Shown: positions 52,676-61,919, counted from the first letter of the stretch. The stretch is 64,000 nt of DNA from JBARDN01 sp963755705 (GCA_963755705.1 CAVWKW010000001.1:1054001-1118000); one strand, 5' to 3'. A program made the numbers and translations. Notes: generated by a model from the sequence alone, not told the origin.

Positions 52676-53324
52676 TACTCACCCATTTGCGGCGGCGATA
52701 AAATACTCCGGTGATGACTCCGGCAAAGAGTCCCGCCAGCGCCGCGCCGCTCCATCCGCGCGCGCGGTTCCATGGCGTGAGGTATGGCGGCCGGAGTTGC
52801 GCGGTCGGACTCATCCTCGTCATTACGATATGGCAATCGGAACACGGGAGCAGTTCCGCGCCATGCGTGTGCCCGTGCCAGAAAGTATCCTGATGGCAGT
52901 TGAGGCAGGCGCGATTTGCCTCCGCCGTCGATTGCCCCGGGCCGGCGTGAAACTCGATCAAGCCGCCGACTCCGAGTCCTCCGCCCAGCATCGCGTGGTT
53001 GCTCCCCGGCCCGTGGCATCCTTCGCAACCCTTGCGTTCGAGATCGTTGCGCGGATGAATCAGGAACGACTGCCCCATCCTGGTCTTCGCGAAGTCATTG
53101 GCGATATCCATGTGGCAGGCATAGCAATAGGCGTCGCCGATATATTGCGGCTTGGAGAAGTAGCCCAGGTCGGCGTCGGAAGCGGGCGCCGGTATCTCGT
53201 CGATTTTGCCCGGATGGCGCGGCACGATACTCTGCGCGCGCAGGGGAGTGCCTGCAAGGCACGCGAGCAAGATTGCGGCGGCGAATGCTGCCGTTCTTCC
53301 AGCGGAGCCAGACCCTTCAGGCAT
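52662..53324 (-). CDS. Membrane-anchored tetraheme cytochrome c
   Basis: 220 residues with four CXXCH motifs (CYACH, CEGCH, CLNCH, CSDCH). An N-terminal signal peptide (TAAFAAAILLACLAGTPLRA) exports it to the periplasm, and a C-terminal hydrophobic helix (GWSGAALAGLFAGVITGVFY) followed by RRRK anchors it. It probably accepts electrons from the coupled NarI-like subunit and passes them to a periplasmic partner. No catalytic subunit of a molybdenum or nitrite reductase is adjacent. Confidence 0.88.
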   Translation of the reverse strand: MPEGSGSAGRTAAFAAAILLACLAGTPLRAQSIVPRHPGKIDEIPAPASDADLGYFSKPQYIGDAYCYACHMDIANDFAKTRMGQSFLIHPRNDLERKGCEGCHGPGSNHAMLGGGLGVGGLIEFHAGPGQSTAEANRACLNCHQDTFWHGHTHGAELLPCSDCHIVMTRMSPTAQLRPPYLTPWNRARGWSGAALAGLFAGVITGVFYRRRKWVSNDRT

Positions 53325-53332
53325 CGATCGGG

Positions 53333-53737
53333 TTATGCCAGCGCATCACGCCGGCGGCAGAGCATGACCGCGGCTATCCATGGAATAGCTATTGCGATAA
53401 TAAGAAACGCGATCAGAAAGGCCATAGATCCCTGGTTCCCGGGAGGAGGGTTAACGCTGAACAATACTATATTCAATACGACATAGATTGCGTATATGAA
53501 CGCTAGCACAACTGAGTATCTCCTCATACGCAGTATTCCGATCGCATATACTAACAGAAAGATACCGAATAGCGGCCCGAGGATCGCATTTTCGATCCCG
53601 TAGGTGCGCGTCCCGAAAAAGACGAAGCCCGTAGTCGGCCCTTCGAGATGAAACGGCTTGAGCAGATCTTCTATCGCCACGAGGATAAAGAGCAGCGAAA
53701 GGATCGTGAGCACGAGGCCGCGTTTGGATTGCTCCAT
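53333..53737 (-). CDS. Small four-helix membrane protein
   Basis: 134 residues with four hydrophobic segments (GLVLTILSLLFILVAIEDLL, ENAILGPLFGIFLLVYAIGI, VVLAFIYAIYVVLNIVLFS, MAFLIAFLIIAIAIPWIAAVML). The charged loops are short. I do not recognise a family. It lies 8 bp upstream of the tetraheme cytochrome gene on the minus strand and may belong to the same operon. Confidence 0.65.
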   Translation of the reverse strand: MEQSKRGLVLTILSLLFILVAIEDLLKPFHLEGPTTGFVFFGTRTYGIENAILGPLFGIFLLVYAIGILRMRRYSVVLAFIYAIYVVLNIVLFSVNPPPGNQGSMAFLIAFLIIAIAIPWIAAVMLCRRRDALA

Positions 53738-53973
53738 TAGTCAGTCTCCGTCCTTTGAAGCCGATGCGGGAGTCGGTCGACATTACGGCTTGATCTCTCG
53801 CTGGCCCTTTCCTTGGACAAGGAGAAAGCCCGTGGATCGGGAGCGTGGGGGCGAGATTCCTCGCGGCGTCTGCTGTTCAGCATAACTCACACGAAGCGAT
53901 GCGCATTGCCTGCGCGCTGGCACGCTTGTTCGATGGGTTATGCAAAGCCTTTCCCTCTAAATTGCGCAGCGCG

Positions 53974-55449
53974 CTATGCGTTTGCGGTCGCGGCGTGCGA
54001 CGGCGTTTCGCGCAGGAGCTTTGCCGCGGCGCTTTCGACCACGGTTCCGTTGAAGAAGTGCGGATTGCCCTCGCCCCAGAAGCGGACTGGATTAGTAAAT
54101 ACGAAATCGCGGAAGTCGTCTTCAGTAATCAGTTTATCCTCGACCAGTTCGAATGCTTCCTCGAGGACCTCGGCCATATTGACTACGTCGAAATGGCCGA
54201 TGTCGCTGCCGAACAGAGTTTTGAGGCGCGCGCCGAAAGGATTGGTGTGAGTATTGAAGCCCCAGGCATTGATCGGGTCGTCAGCTTCGCATCCGAAATA
54301 AAAATTACGGGTGAAAAGCTCGCGGATATCCTCGGCGCGGTTGATTTTGCACGCGGCGAAATCGTCGAGCTCGGTGATTCCGCCGGTGGCGGCCGAGCCT
54401 ACGCCTTCGAGAATCTTGCTCGATTCGGTTACGCGTCCAGCCAGTTCCGCCGAGCCGTATTTCTGGATCAGCTCACGCAGCATCGCGCGGTCGAGGTTGG
54501 CCGGGTTCACGTCTTCGAGCGCCTCGCGGTTGCGCTTTTTCCAGTGGCCGATCAGATCGCTATAGAGGTTGCATGCCCATCCGACGCCGCCTTCAAGGAA
54601 TGCGAAATTGAGAGTAGGGAAGCGCCGCGTCACTCCGCCCAGGAACAGCGCCTTGCACACCGCCTCGCTCGCCGCGGCGAAGTGGCCGATATGGTTGAAG
54701 GTAAAGTTGGTCGGCGAAACGCGGAAACCCACGCCGCGCGTGCCGGTATGAAAGGTCGGCGACACTCCCAGCTCTACGCACTTGGCCCAGACCGCGTCGT
54801 AGTCGTGCTCGCTGTCGAGTCCGAGCACGTCGAACCAGGGCGCGTAGCGCGCGGCCTCCGGGGTTTTGCGCACGACCGCGGGAATGGTGCGGCGGACCAT
54901 GCTGCCCATCAGAATCACCTTCAACCGGAGCGTCTTCACGACGTACTCGAGTTCCTCGATCGCTTCGGCGGGCGTGTGCATCGGGATTGCGGCGGCGGGC
55001 GTCATCCGATCGGAAAATTCGCGGAACTGATCGGCGACGTAGAGGTTGAAGGCGCGGCAGGTGGCGCGGCGCATCTCGTCGTCGGGAATAAACGCGACGC
55101 CGAGCGCGGCGGTGGGATAGAGCACGGTGAAGTCGAAACCGAACTCGTCGAGCCGCTCGTAGAGCAGGCGCGGCAGGATTGCGGTGGCGCGGTCGCGAGT
55201 GTTCTTTGCAGGCACGCCCCAGAACGCCTCCTGCGCGCGGCGATTGTCGCGCCGCTCCTCTGGCGTCATCGTCAGCGCATGCTGCACGCGCTCATTGCGC
55301 GAGCGAAAGGAATCGACCACGCGCGCGCCGGCGACGCGTTTGAGATAGTCGGAAATCGACGGACCGAATTCGAGCCAATGGCCGTCGGCGTCGATCACCG
55401 GATGCCCGAGCTTGGCGTGAATTTCTCTGGAGCTGAGCTTGCCTGACAT
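53974..55449 (-). CDS. Amidohydrolase_2 family protein
   Basis: Start at ATG 55449 (MSGKLSSREIHAKLGHPVIDADGHWLE, 491 residues) with AAGGAG upstream; the frame stays open to 55650. The metal motif is IDADGHWLEFG. The later HTGTRGVGF, FAFLEGGVGW and FGSDIGHFD segments fit the amidohydrolase_2 family. Size and the DADGHWLE form resemble the other amidohydrolase_2 proteins with a long insert that are common in soil bacteria. The reaction (decarboxylase or hydrolase) is not known. It is downstream of the ankyrin gene on the same strand. Confidence 0.85.
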   Translation of the reverse strand: MSGKLSSREIHAKLGHPVIDADGHWLEFGPSISDYLKRVAGARVVDSFRSRNERVQHALTMTPEERRDNRRAQEAFWGVPAKNTRDRATAILPRLLYERLDEFGFDFTVLYPTAALGVAFIPDDEMRRATCRAFNLYVADQFREFSDRMTPAAAIPMHTPAEAIEELEYVVKTLRLKVILMGSMVRRTIPAVVRKTPEAARYAPWFDVLGLDSEHDYDAVWAKCVELGVSPTFHTGTRGVGFRVSPTNFTFNHIGHFAAASEAVCKALFLGGVTRRFPTLNFAFLEGGVGWACNLYSDLIGHWKKRNREALEDVNPANLDRAMLRELIQKYGSAELAGRVTESSKILEGVGSAATGGITELDDFAACKINRAEDIRELFTRNFYFGCEADDPINAWGFNTHTNPFGARLKTLFGSDIGHFDVVNMAEVLEEAFELVEDKLITEDDFRDFVFTNPVRFWGEGNPHFFNGTVVESAAAKLLRETPSHAATANA

Positions 55450-55540
55450 TTGGCATTCTCCTTGTGGCATTCTCCCGGCGGCTGTGTCGCCGATTCTGAC
55501 CCGAGCGTAGCGCAGCGGCTTGCCGATCTGGAAGCGCACG

Positions 55541-56941
55541 TCATGCGAGCGACCGCAGGAATTTCTCGGCCTTGGAGCGGTTATTGTGAACCGCCCACCC
55601 GAGCGGTGTGTCGTTCCAGAGCTTGTCGCGCGAATCGGGACGCGCTCCACGTTCGACCAGCAGCTTCAGCATCTCCGCGTCGTCGTTTACGGTCGCACTA
55701 TGCAGTGCGGTGCAATGAGCATGTATCGCCATGTACGCATTCGGATCAGCGCCGGCGTCGAGGCAGATTCGCGCCGGCTCGACCTGCGCATTGATCACCG
55801 CCATCGCGAATGCAATCTGCCGATCCTCCGCGGATGCCGCCGCGAGCAGCGGCGCGAGGCGATCGCTCCTGCCCAGAGCTGCGGCGATTGGCGCGGTGAG
55901 CGGATGACCTCGTTCGAGCAGCGCCGCGATCGGTTCAGTCTCGCGATACGCGAGAGCAATCACGATCGAGTGCGGAGTGGGAGTCGCTCCAGCTTCGACT
56001 AGCAAGCTCATGAGCGCGCCCTGATGCCCCTGCTCGCGCGCGATCGCGCTGCTCATTACGAGCTCGAGCGTGTAGTCGAGGTCGGCGCGTGCGACGCCGC
56101 GTTCGATCATCGCGCGCGCCAGCTCGGCGATATTCGCGGGCATCGTCTTCATCAAGGTCGGATTGTTGGCGATGAACCAGAACAGTTTGGGGTCGCGAAA
56201 ATAGTCCTGCCCGTAGCAGTCCGGCTCGGGCGGACGGTCGCGGAGCAAATTCGGATGCTCATCGAGCAGCGCCGTGAGCGCGCCGAGATCGCCGGTGTGA
56301 ATCGTGTTCACGGCGCGGCGGAAAAGAGGATCGCGAATTACAGGACGATCGAGCAGCGTAACGATCTCGTCCCGGTCCGGAGCGTCGCCATCGCGGGCAT
56401 AATCAAGCGGCAGCTTGCCTGCGGAATCCTGATACCATCCGAGCGCTCCCGCGCGAACCAGCATCTCGACCATCGCGAGCGGACCGCGCCGCGCGGCGAT
56501 GTGCAGCGCGGTCACATTGGCCGCCGCGCCGACGCGCGGGCTCGCGCCGGCATCGAGCAGCATCCGTGCGATCGTGAGGCGCGCATCGGCGGGAGCCTCG
56601 CTCGCGCAGGCATACCAGAGCGGCGAGGGCACACCGTTCTGCCCGGCGGCTGGCTCGCCGCGTGCGAGCAGCAGCTTGACCTCGTCAATGTCACCACGTT
56701 TGGCGGCGTCGCAGAGTGGGGAGGGCGGCGCACTGTTCTCGGCGGCGGGAGACGCGACGGCGCTCTTCACCAGGCGCATCAATGCGCCCCAGTTTTTTTC
56801 GCCGTACGCGATCGCGAGGGCGCGCTGTGCTTCGGCCAGGCGCAGGTGACGCTCGCGCGCGAAACGCTTGGCCTTTTTGCGCAGATATTCTTCGGACGGC
56901 TTAGATGGGAGCCGCTTGCGCGGCAATTCGGATGTAACCAT
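55541..56941 (-). CDS. Ankyrin repeat protein
   Basis: Start at ATG 56941 with GAGGAAGGGG upstream (466 residues); the frame runs on to 57139. Residues 1-60 are basic (PRKRLPSKPSEEYLRKKAKRFARE), followed by repeats at about 70-105, 130-175, 190-225 and 345-460: CDAAKRGDIDEVKLLLARG, TALHIAARRGPLAMVEMLVRAG, ALHSATVNDDAEMLKLLVERG, PLGWAVHNNRSKAEKFL. The repeats suggest protein binding. The N-terminal KRFARERHLRLAEAQRALAIAYG segment is common in such bacterial proteins. The partner is unknown. Confidence 0.83.
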   Translation of the reverse strand: MVTSELPRKRLPSKPSEEYLRKKAKRFARERHLRLAEAQRALAIAYGEKNWGALMRLVKSAVASPAAENSAPPSPLCDAAKRGDIDEVKLLLARGEPAAGQNGVPSPLWYACASEAPADARLTIARMLLDAGASPRVGAAANVTALHIAARRGPLAMVEMLVRAGALGWYQDSAGKLPLDYARDGDAPDRDEIVTLLDRPVIRDPLFRRAVNTIHTGDLGALTALLDEHPNLLRDRPPEPDCYGQDYFRDPKLFWFIANNPTLMKTMPANIAELARAMIERGVARADLDYTLELVMSSAIAREQGHQGALMSLLVEAGATPTPHSIVIALAYRETEPIAALLERGHPLTAPIAAALGRSDRLAPLLAAASAEDRQIAFAMAVINAQVEPARICLDAGADPNAYMAIHAHCTALHSATVNDDAEMLKLLVERGARPDSRDKLWNDTPLGWAVHNNRSKAEKFLRSLA

Positions 56942-57680
56942 AACCCCTTCCTCGATGCCCGGTGTCCGCTTGACGGGCAGGAAAAGGTTTATGTGACTAT
57001 CCAGTCGAAGGAGGGCTGAGCCCTTTCCACCGACAGGAGGCCGCCTGATCGGCCAATGCGGCGAGCCTACCGATAGAATTGCGCGATGGCAAGTGAGCGG
57101 GAGCCGGGGAATCATTCTGCGCAGGATAAAGCTATGCACACGCCTGTTGCGGGCGAGGTGACGGCCTAAATTTGCGGTGGGTTCGTTTGGTAAATTTTCA
57201 TGGTGGCTTGAAAAAATTATCCGCGAAGACGCTGGTAAATTTTGGGTTCGATCTGATTTTAAGCGACTTTTTGGTCGTCTGATTCGCCGATTTTTCGCAG
57301 GCGATCAAGGTACGAAAATAAAGCGGTTCCACGGCTGGTAGTGACGCGCCCGAATCTGCTGACAGAAAGTTGATCGGTGGCGTCATCATGTCATCTATTC
57401 TACACGAAAGTGGCGAAGTGCATAGGGCTGAACTGTTCAGCCTTGTGAAACTCAAAACCTGCTAGGGGCGAGTGCCCGCCAAATTGACGCTTCGCGTCGG
57501 CCGGCGAGCCGCCGGCCCCCACTGCCAGAAGGGTTTGGTGACGAGCACGACGCTCGAAGGCTATTCCCACTAATCGCTTCGCGGAGATCCTTGGCCTGCG
57601 GCTCAGGATGACAACGACGACATAAGGGAGAACGCGGAGAATCCTCAGGCCACCTCTGGCAGCGGACACTCTTGCGCGTG
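56942..57680. other. Intergenic region with repeat-derived sequence
   Basis: About 740 bp with no supported gene. The part at 57180-57300 is noticeably AT-rich, with TGGTAAATTTT occurring twice. A possible 85-residue frame on the minus strand (57198-57455) has no recognisable domain. The right part holds one copy of the dispersed repeat. Confidence 0.45.
57569..57620. repeat. Dispersed intergenic repeat, single copy
   Basis: The segment beginning ACTAATCGCTTCGCGGAG and ending near CTCAGGATGACAAC is almost identical, apart from one base in the centre (CCTTGG against CCTTCG), to the reverse complement of 60491-60538. It is a known kind of palindromic intergenic element containing the CATCCTGAGCCG core. 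Confidence 0.7.
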
Positions 57681-58562
57681 CTACGATTTCAGGAAGTCGA
57701 GGATCAGCTTGTTTACCTCGGCGGGTTTTTCCTGGTGCACGAAATGGCCGGCGCCCGCGATTACTTCTTTGCGCAGTCCCTTGGGAAAGAATGCTTCCAT
57801 TCCTTCGAGCAGTTCGGCGCCGATACATCCGTCGTCACGCCCGTGCAGCATCATCGCGGGGACGCCTATCGGCGGCGGAGGCGCAGACGCGGCGGCGATC
57901 GCATCGGCGGGGATTTTCATCATTGCGCCGAGCGTCGCGCGGTAGTATCCGAGCGCTGCCGATAGCGCGGCGGGATTGCGAAAGCATTTCTTCAGCGGCT
58001 CGATATCGTCTTTCGTGAACTTCCAGTTCGGCGACCAGTCGGTCCACATCTTTTCCAGGAACTTGAAATCGTCGTGGCTGACGGCGGCCTCTGCGAATGC
58101 GCCCTGAAAGAAGTACATGTACCAACTGCGCTTTTCCTGCGCGTAATTCGTCACCAGAGCCTTGATAAAAGATGTCCCGTAGGGAACCGCAGCGGTGATT
58201 AGCTTCGTCACGCGGGCGGGTTCGGCGGCAGCGGCGGGATAGGCGGCGACGGCGCCCCAATCGTGCCCGAAGAGAATCGCGTCCTTGTAGCCGAGCGCCG
58301 CGATCAGGCTGAGAGCGTCGTCGCCGAGTGCGCCCGAATCATAGCGGCCGTCAGCCGCGAGGCCGGTCGGAGCGTAGCCGCGCATGAACGGCGCGACCAC
58401 GCGATAACCCGCGTCCGCCAATGGTTTCATCTGATGGCGGAAGGAATGGGCGGTGTCTGGAAAGCCGTGCAGGCACAAGATAAGTGGGCCGTCGCCCTGC
58501 TCGAGAACGTGGAAGTCGATATTCGATGCGCGGACGACGCGCTCAGTTATCTGCGACGCCAT
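57681..58562 (-). CDS. Alpha/beta hydrolase, epoxide hydrolase-like
   Basis: 293 residues. The oxyanion motif HGFP (32-35) is followed by the nucleophile elbow GHDWGA (nucleophile D101), the form typical of epoxide hydrolases and haloalkane dehalogenases. The acid is in MLHGRDDGC and the catalytic histidine in GAGHFVHQEKP. Two lid tyrosines of epoxide hydrolases are not clearly placed by eye, so the dehalogenase alternative remains open. Cytoplasmic. Confidence 0.85.
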   Translation of the reverse strand: MASQITERVVRASNIDFHVLEQGDGPLILCLHGFPDTAHSFRHQMKPLADAGYRVVAPFMRGYAPTGLAADGRYDSGALGDDALSLIAALGYKDAILFGHDWGAVAAYPAAAAEPARVTKLITAAVPYGTSFIKALVTNYAQEKRSWYMYFFQGAFAEAAVSHDDFKFLEKMWTDWSPNWKFTKDDIEPLKKCFRNPAALSAALGYYRATLGAMMKIPADAIAAASAPPPPIGVPAMMLHGRDDGCIGAELLEGMEAFFPKGLRKEVIAGAGHFVHQEKPAEVNKLILDFLKS

Positions 58563-58854
58563 AAATCACCTCGCTAATGGCGCAAGCTACTACACTCGCG
58601 CGATCGTGTGCATCCCGCAGAGGCGTGTAGCACGCGCGTGATTTATCGGATAGTGTGGTTGACCTTGGCGGTCAGCACATCCCTCCTTCCAGCGGCCACG
58701 AGGGTTGCCATACGAGAAATGTGCGGATGCTGGCGTGTCGCGCGGTAGGTTCGGCGCGACGCAATGGTGAAGCGCAACCTTTCGCGTCCCGAGCCGGTTC
58801 TGCTCCGTTCGCGAACATCCTTAAAGCGGGCGGAGACCGCGGAGAAAATAAAGA

Positions 58855-59802
58855 ATGACGAATACGAATGCAGCTCTCGCGGCTGTCGCGCAGAGTCAGG
58901 CGCCCTGGGAGCAGCCATGGTGGCGTGCCAAGGGACGCGACCTTTCGATCTTCCTGTGGATCATGCTCATCCACATTACGGCGGTGGTTGGATTGGTGAT
59001 GTATCCGCTGCCCGGATGGCGGGTGTTGGCGGGCGCGGTCGCGCTGGTGTTTATCGGCGGGCTGGGCACGACGGTGGGATATCATCGCGCGCTGGCGCAT
59101 CGCTCGGTCCGGCTTCATCCGTGGGTGCGCAGCATTCTGATTTTTTTTGCGATGTTCAACGGCTCCGGCGCACCGACGACATGGGCCGCGGGCCATCGGC
59201 TGCATCACGCGAAAGCTGACACGCCTGACGATATTTCGAGCCCGGTGTGGGGCGGATTCTGGTGGGCGCATCTGCGATGGCTGTGGCAGGCGGGCGAGCC
59301 TCCGGTCGAGCGCTACTGTCCGGATTTGGGCGGGATCGAGTATCGGGCGTTCCGATGGTTCCAGCCGGCGATTCTTGCGGTGTCGTATTTTGGCGGACTG
59401 GCGTTTGGATGGCCCGCATTTTTCTGGCTCGGCGCGATTCGGCTCTGCTTCGGACTGCATGCGCAATGCTTCGTGAACAGCGTTTGCCATACCGAGCCGG
59501 GAATTCAGATCGGCGAAGACTCGAGCCGCAATGTCGGATGGCTCGCGTTCGTGCATCTGCTGCAGGGCGAGAACTGGCATCGCAATCATCATTCGCGGCC
59601 GGGTTCGGCGCGCCTTGGATGGAGTTGGCGCGAGCCTGACGCGGGCTGGGTGGTGATTCGCGGGCTCGAGCTGCTGGGTCTGGCGACCGACGTGCGCGCG
59701 CCCACGCACGAGGAGCTGAAGGCGGCGCATGCGATGCGTCGCAGTGCTCGCGCAAGGAGCGCATCTGCGCGGATTGCGGGGCAACTCGACTCCGCGGCCT
59801 GA
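58855..59802 (+). CDS. Acyl-CoA/acyl-lipid delta-9 type fatty acid desaturase
   Basis: 315 residues, membrane di-iron desaturase. The three histidine boxes are HRALAH (77-82), HRLHH (114-118) and NWHRNHH (near 241-247). Transmembrane segments lie before the first box (IFLWIMLIHITAVVGLVMYPL, VLAGAVALVFIGGL) and in the middle (AILAVSYFGGLAFGWPAFFWLG). It introduces a double bond into saturated fatty acyl chains, adjusting membrane fluidity. It needs a ferredoxin or cytochrome partner. GGAGA precedes the ATG. Confidence 0.9.
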   Translation: MTNTNAALAAVAQSQAPWEQPWWRAKGRDLSIFLWIMLIHITAVVGLVMYPLPGWRVLAGAVALVFIGGLGTTVGYHRALAHRSVRLHPWVRSILIFFAMFNGSGAPTTWAAGHRLHHAKADTPDDISSPVWGGFWWAHLRWLWQAGEPPVERYCPDLGGIEYRAFRWFQPAILAVSYFGGLAFGWPAFFWLGAIRLCFGLHAQCFVNSVCHTEPGIQIGEDSSRNVGWLAFVHLLQGENWHRNHHSRPGSARLGWSWREPDAGWVVIRGLELLGLATDVRAPTHEELKAAHAMRRSARARSASARIAGQLDSAA

Positions 59803-59954
59803 TCGAAAACCAAATTTAGCGATATTACGCGACGCGCGCGCGGCGGCAACGCCCGCGCGCGTCTGCGCGTTCGCCTCTCGCGCTACGGGAGTGCGGATTG
59901 CTATGTCATGGGCAATTGCAAAACCTGAGGCTGAAAGCAGGAGGCTCGCAGAAC

Positions 59955-60404
59955 ATGTCAATGATGTCGGATTTCAAAGCATTCGCGATGAAGGGCAACG
60001 TGGTCAACCTGGCGGTGGGATTTATCCTGGGCGGCGCGTTCGGAAAGATCGTTACCTCGCTGGTGGGCGACGTAATCATGCCGCCGATCGGCCTGGCGCT
60101 GGGCAAGGTGGATTTTTCAAGCTTATTCTTCAATCTCTCGGGCACGCATTACGCGTCGCTGGCGGCGGCCAAGGCGGCGGGCGCTCCGACGATCGCATAC
60201 GGCGCGTTCATCAACACGATAATTGATTTTCTGATCGTGGCATTTGCGATGTTTATCCTGGTGCAGCAGCTCGAGCGGCTGACGCGAAAACCCGCGCCGC
60301 CGTCGGTGCCGACGATCAAGCAGTGTCCGTTTTGCCTGAGCGACATTCCGATCGCCGCGACCAAGTGCGCGCACTGCACGGCGGAGCTGAAGGCGGCGGC
60401 GTAG
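59955..60404 (+). CDS. mscL: Large-conductance mechanosensitive channel with C-terminal zinc ribbon
   Basis: Start taken at ATG 59955, with AGGAGG upstream (149 residues); nearby ATGs at 59961 and 59964 are alternatives. The MscL start FKAFAMKGNVVNLAVGFILGGAFGKIV is nearly canonical and forms TM1, followed by GDVIMPPIG, the periplasmic loop and TM2 (FINTIIDFLIVAFAMFILVQQL). After the KxP region the tail carries CPFC and CAHC, a small zinc-ribbon-like motif (residues about 127-144). The channel opens under membrane tension to protect against osmotic downshock. The zinc ribbon may control tail assembly. Confidence 0.93.
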   Translation: MSMMSDFKAFAMKGNVVNLAVGFILGGAFGKIVTSLVGDVIMPPIGLALGKVDFSSLFFNLSGTHYASLAAAKAAGAPTIAYGAFINTIIDFLIVAFAMFILVQQLERLTRKPAPPSVPTIKQCPFCLSDIPIAATKCAHCTAELKAAA

Positions 60405-60490
60405 GCTGCAACGCGCGTTGGGCGCGTGAGTTGACATCCGCTGATGAACGAGAATCGGGAGGTTTGCCGATTTTCTCGCAAAGCCTCCGT

Positions 60491-60634
60491 TGTTGTCATC
60501 CTGAGCCGCAGGCGAAGGATCTCCGCGAAGCGATTAGTGCAACCAGCGCGGGCTCCGCGCACTAATCGCTTCGCGGCGATCCTTCACGGAGCTGCCCTGA
60601 GCAACGCCGAAGGGGCAACCTTCGTTCAGGATGA
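60491..60634. repeat. Dispersed intergenic repeat, paired inverted copies
   Basis: Two copies face each other: the left contains GTCATCCTGAGCCGCAGGCG, and the inner 18-bp arms CCGCGAAGCGATTAGTGC (60523-60540) and GCACTAATCGCTTCGCGG (60559-60576) pair perfectly around an 18-nt loop. The right copy continues with an altered middle and ends in GTTCAGGATGACC. It lies between mscL and the convergent aminomutase gene and could act as a terminator or folded RNA element. Confidence 0.75.
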
Positions 60635-60659
60635 CCGATAAGATTGATCTTGAGAGGTC

Positions 60660-61919
60660 CTACGCGGCGGCGCGGGCGACGTCGAGCATCGCTTTGGCGG
60701 CGCGATCGGCAACCTCGGTCATCAGATCGTCGGTCATCACGGTCGAGAGCGCGATCAACCCGCGCGGCGCGATGAACAGCCCCTGATTGAGCGCGGCCAG
60801 ATGGAATGCGGCGATCGCGCGCGAGTCCTCGCGGTTGATGGTCGCGGCGGGCGCTTCGTTCAGGAAGAAAATGTTCATCAATGATCCGAACTGCCGGACC
60901 GAGAACGGCAGCTCGGCCTGTCGCGCCGCGCGTTTCAGATCCTCGGCGAGTTTCCTGGCCCGCTTCTCCATCGCGTCGATCCGCTCGCGCGTCAGTTCCT
61001 TCACCGACACAATTCCTGCCGCGCAGGTGGCGGGATTTCCGTTGAAGGTGCCCGAATGAAACAGCGCGCCGCGCTCGCGCGGATCGAACGCCGACATCAC
61101 CTCGGCGCTGCCGCCGAGCGCTCCGACCGGCAGTCCGCCGCCAATAATCTTGCCCATCATCGTGAGGTCGGGCTTCGCGTCGAAGATCGCCTGCGCGCCG
61201 CCGGTCGCAAGGCGCAGCGTGATCACTTCGTCCAGGATGAAGAGGGCGCCCGCGCGATGCGCCGCTTCGCCGACGCGCTCCAGGAATCCGTCGGGTGGAG
61301 CAACGACTCCGGCCGAACCGAGAATCGGTTCGAGGAACACGCCCGCGATCTCCTGCCCGCGTTCGGTCAGCAGCGCCTCGAAGGAAGTCGCCTCGCCGAA
61401 ATCCGCCAGCATCGTGCGCTCGCCGTCATGGCCGGCAAGCCCGAGTTCGAGGTCCTCGTAAGAGCCGTGGTATCCGTAGCGCGCCATCAGGATCAGCTTG
61501 CGGCCGGTTAGGCGCCGCGCGACGTGGCACGCGAGCATCCCGGCCTCGGTGCCGGAGTTGCAAAAGCGCACGCGCTCGACTGACGCGACGCGATTGCACA
61601 AGAGCTCGGCCAGCGCGACCTGCGCCTCGGATCGAGCGGGCCACGCGGTGCCGTCTTTTGCCGCGCGAGTTATCGCCTCGACGATGGGGGGATAGGCGTG
61701 GCCATGGACCAGGCTGGTGTAGTTACCGAGCAAATCGATGTAGCGATTACCGTCGATATCGTGCAGAAAAGGGCCGTCGCCGCGCGCGATAGTGAGCGAG
61801 TAGGGGCGGTAATGCGCGGTGGTGCGGGTATCGCCGCCGGGCAGGACGCGCTCGGCGCGCGCGGCCATCTCGGCCGACTTGGGCGTCGCGGCTTTGTATT
61901 GATCTTCAATTTTGCTCAT
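60660..61919 (-). CDS. Glutamate-1-semialdehyde aminomutase-like class III aminotransferase
   Basis: 419 residues. The PLP-binding lysine lies in MMGKIIGGGLPVGA (K257), preceded by FILDEV (D230), and the N-terminus has the TAHYRPYSLTIARGDGPFLHDIDGNRYIDLLGNYTSL segment of the HemL-like group. The phosphate-binding CNSGTEA and HGSYED motifs match as well. The usual DEVMTGFR is DEVITLRLA here, so it may be a divergent aminotransferase in the GSAM clade rather than true HemL. No other haem genes are nearby. Confidence 0.82.
   Translation of the reverse strand: MSKIEDQYKAATPKSAEMAARAERVLPGGDTRTTAHYRPYSLTIARGDGPFLHDIDGNRYIDLLGNYTSLVHGHAYPPIVEAITRAAKDGTAWPARSEAQVALAELLCNRVASVERVRFCNSGTEAGMLACHVARRLTGRKLILMARYGYHGSYEDLELGLAGHDGERTMLADFGEATSFEALLTERGQEIAGVFLEPILGSAGVVAPPDGFLERVGEAAHRAGALFILDEVITLRLATGGAQAIFDAKPDLTMMGKIIGGGLPVGALGGSAEVMSAFDPRERGALFHSGTFNGNPATCAAGIVSVKELTRERIDAMEKRARKLAEDLKRAARQAELPFSVRQFGSLMNIFFLNEAPAATINREDSRAIAAFHLAALNQGLFIAPRGLIALSTVMTDDLMTEVADRAAKAMLDVARAAA

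Noticed and set aside
53845..55446. 533-residue plus-strand frame opposite an amidohydrolase
   Set aside because: Antisense shadow with no family pattern; the minus-strand frame has the metal-binding motifs.
57198..57455. Small minus-strand protein of 85 residues
   Set aside because: No recognisable domain, no clear ribosome-binding site and unusual AT-rich context.
58672..59961. 429-residue minus-strand frame opposite the desaturase
   Set aside because: Desaturase histidine boxes are on the plus strand; the minus frame is rich in Arg/Pro and has no domain.
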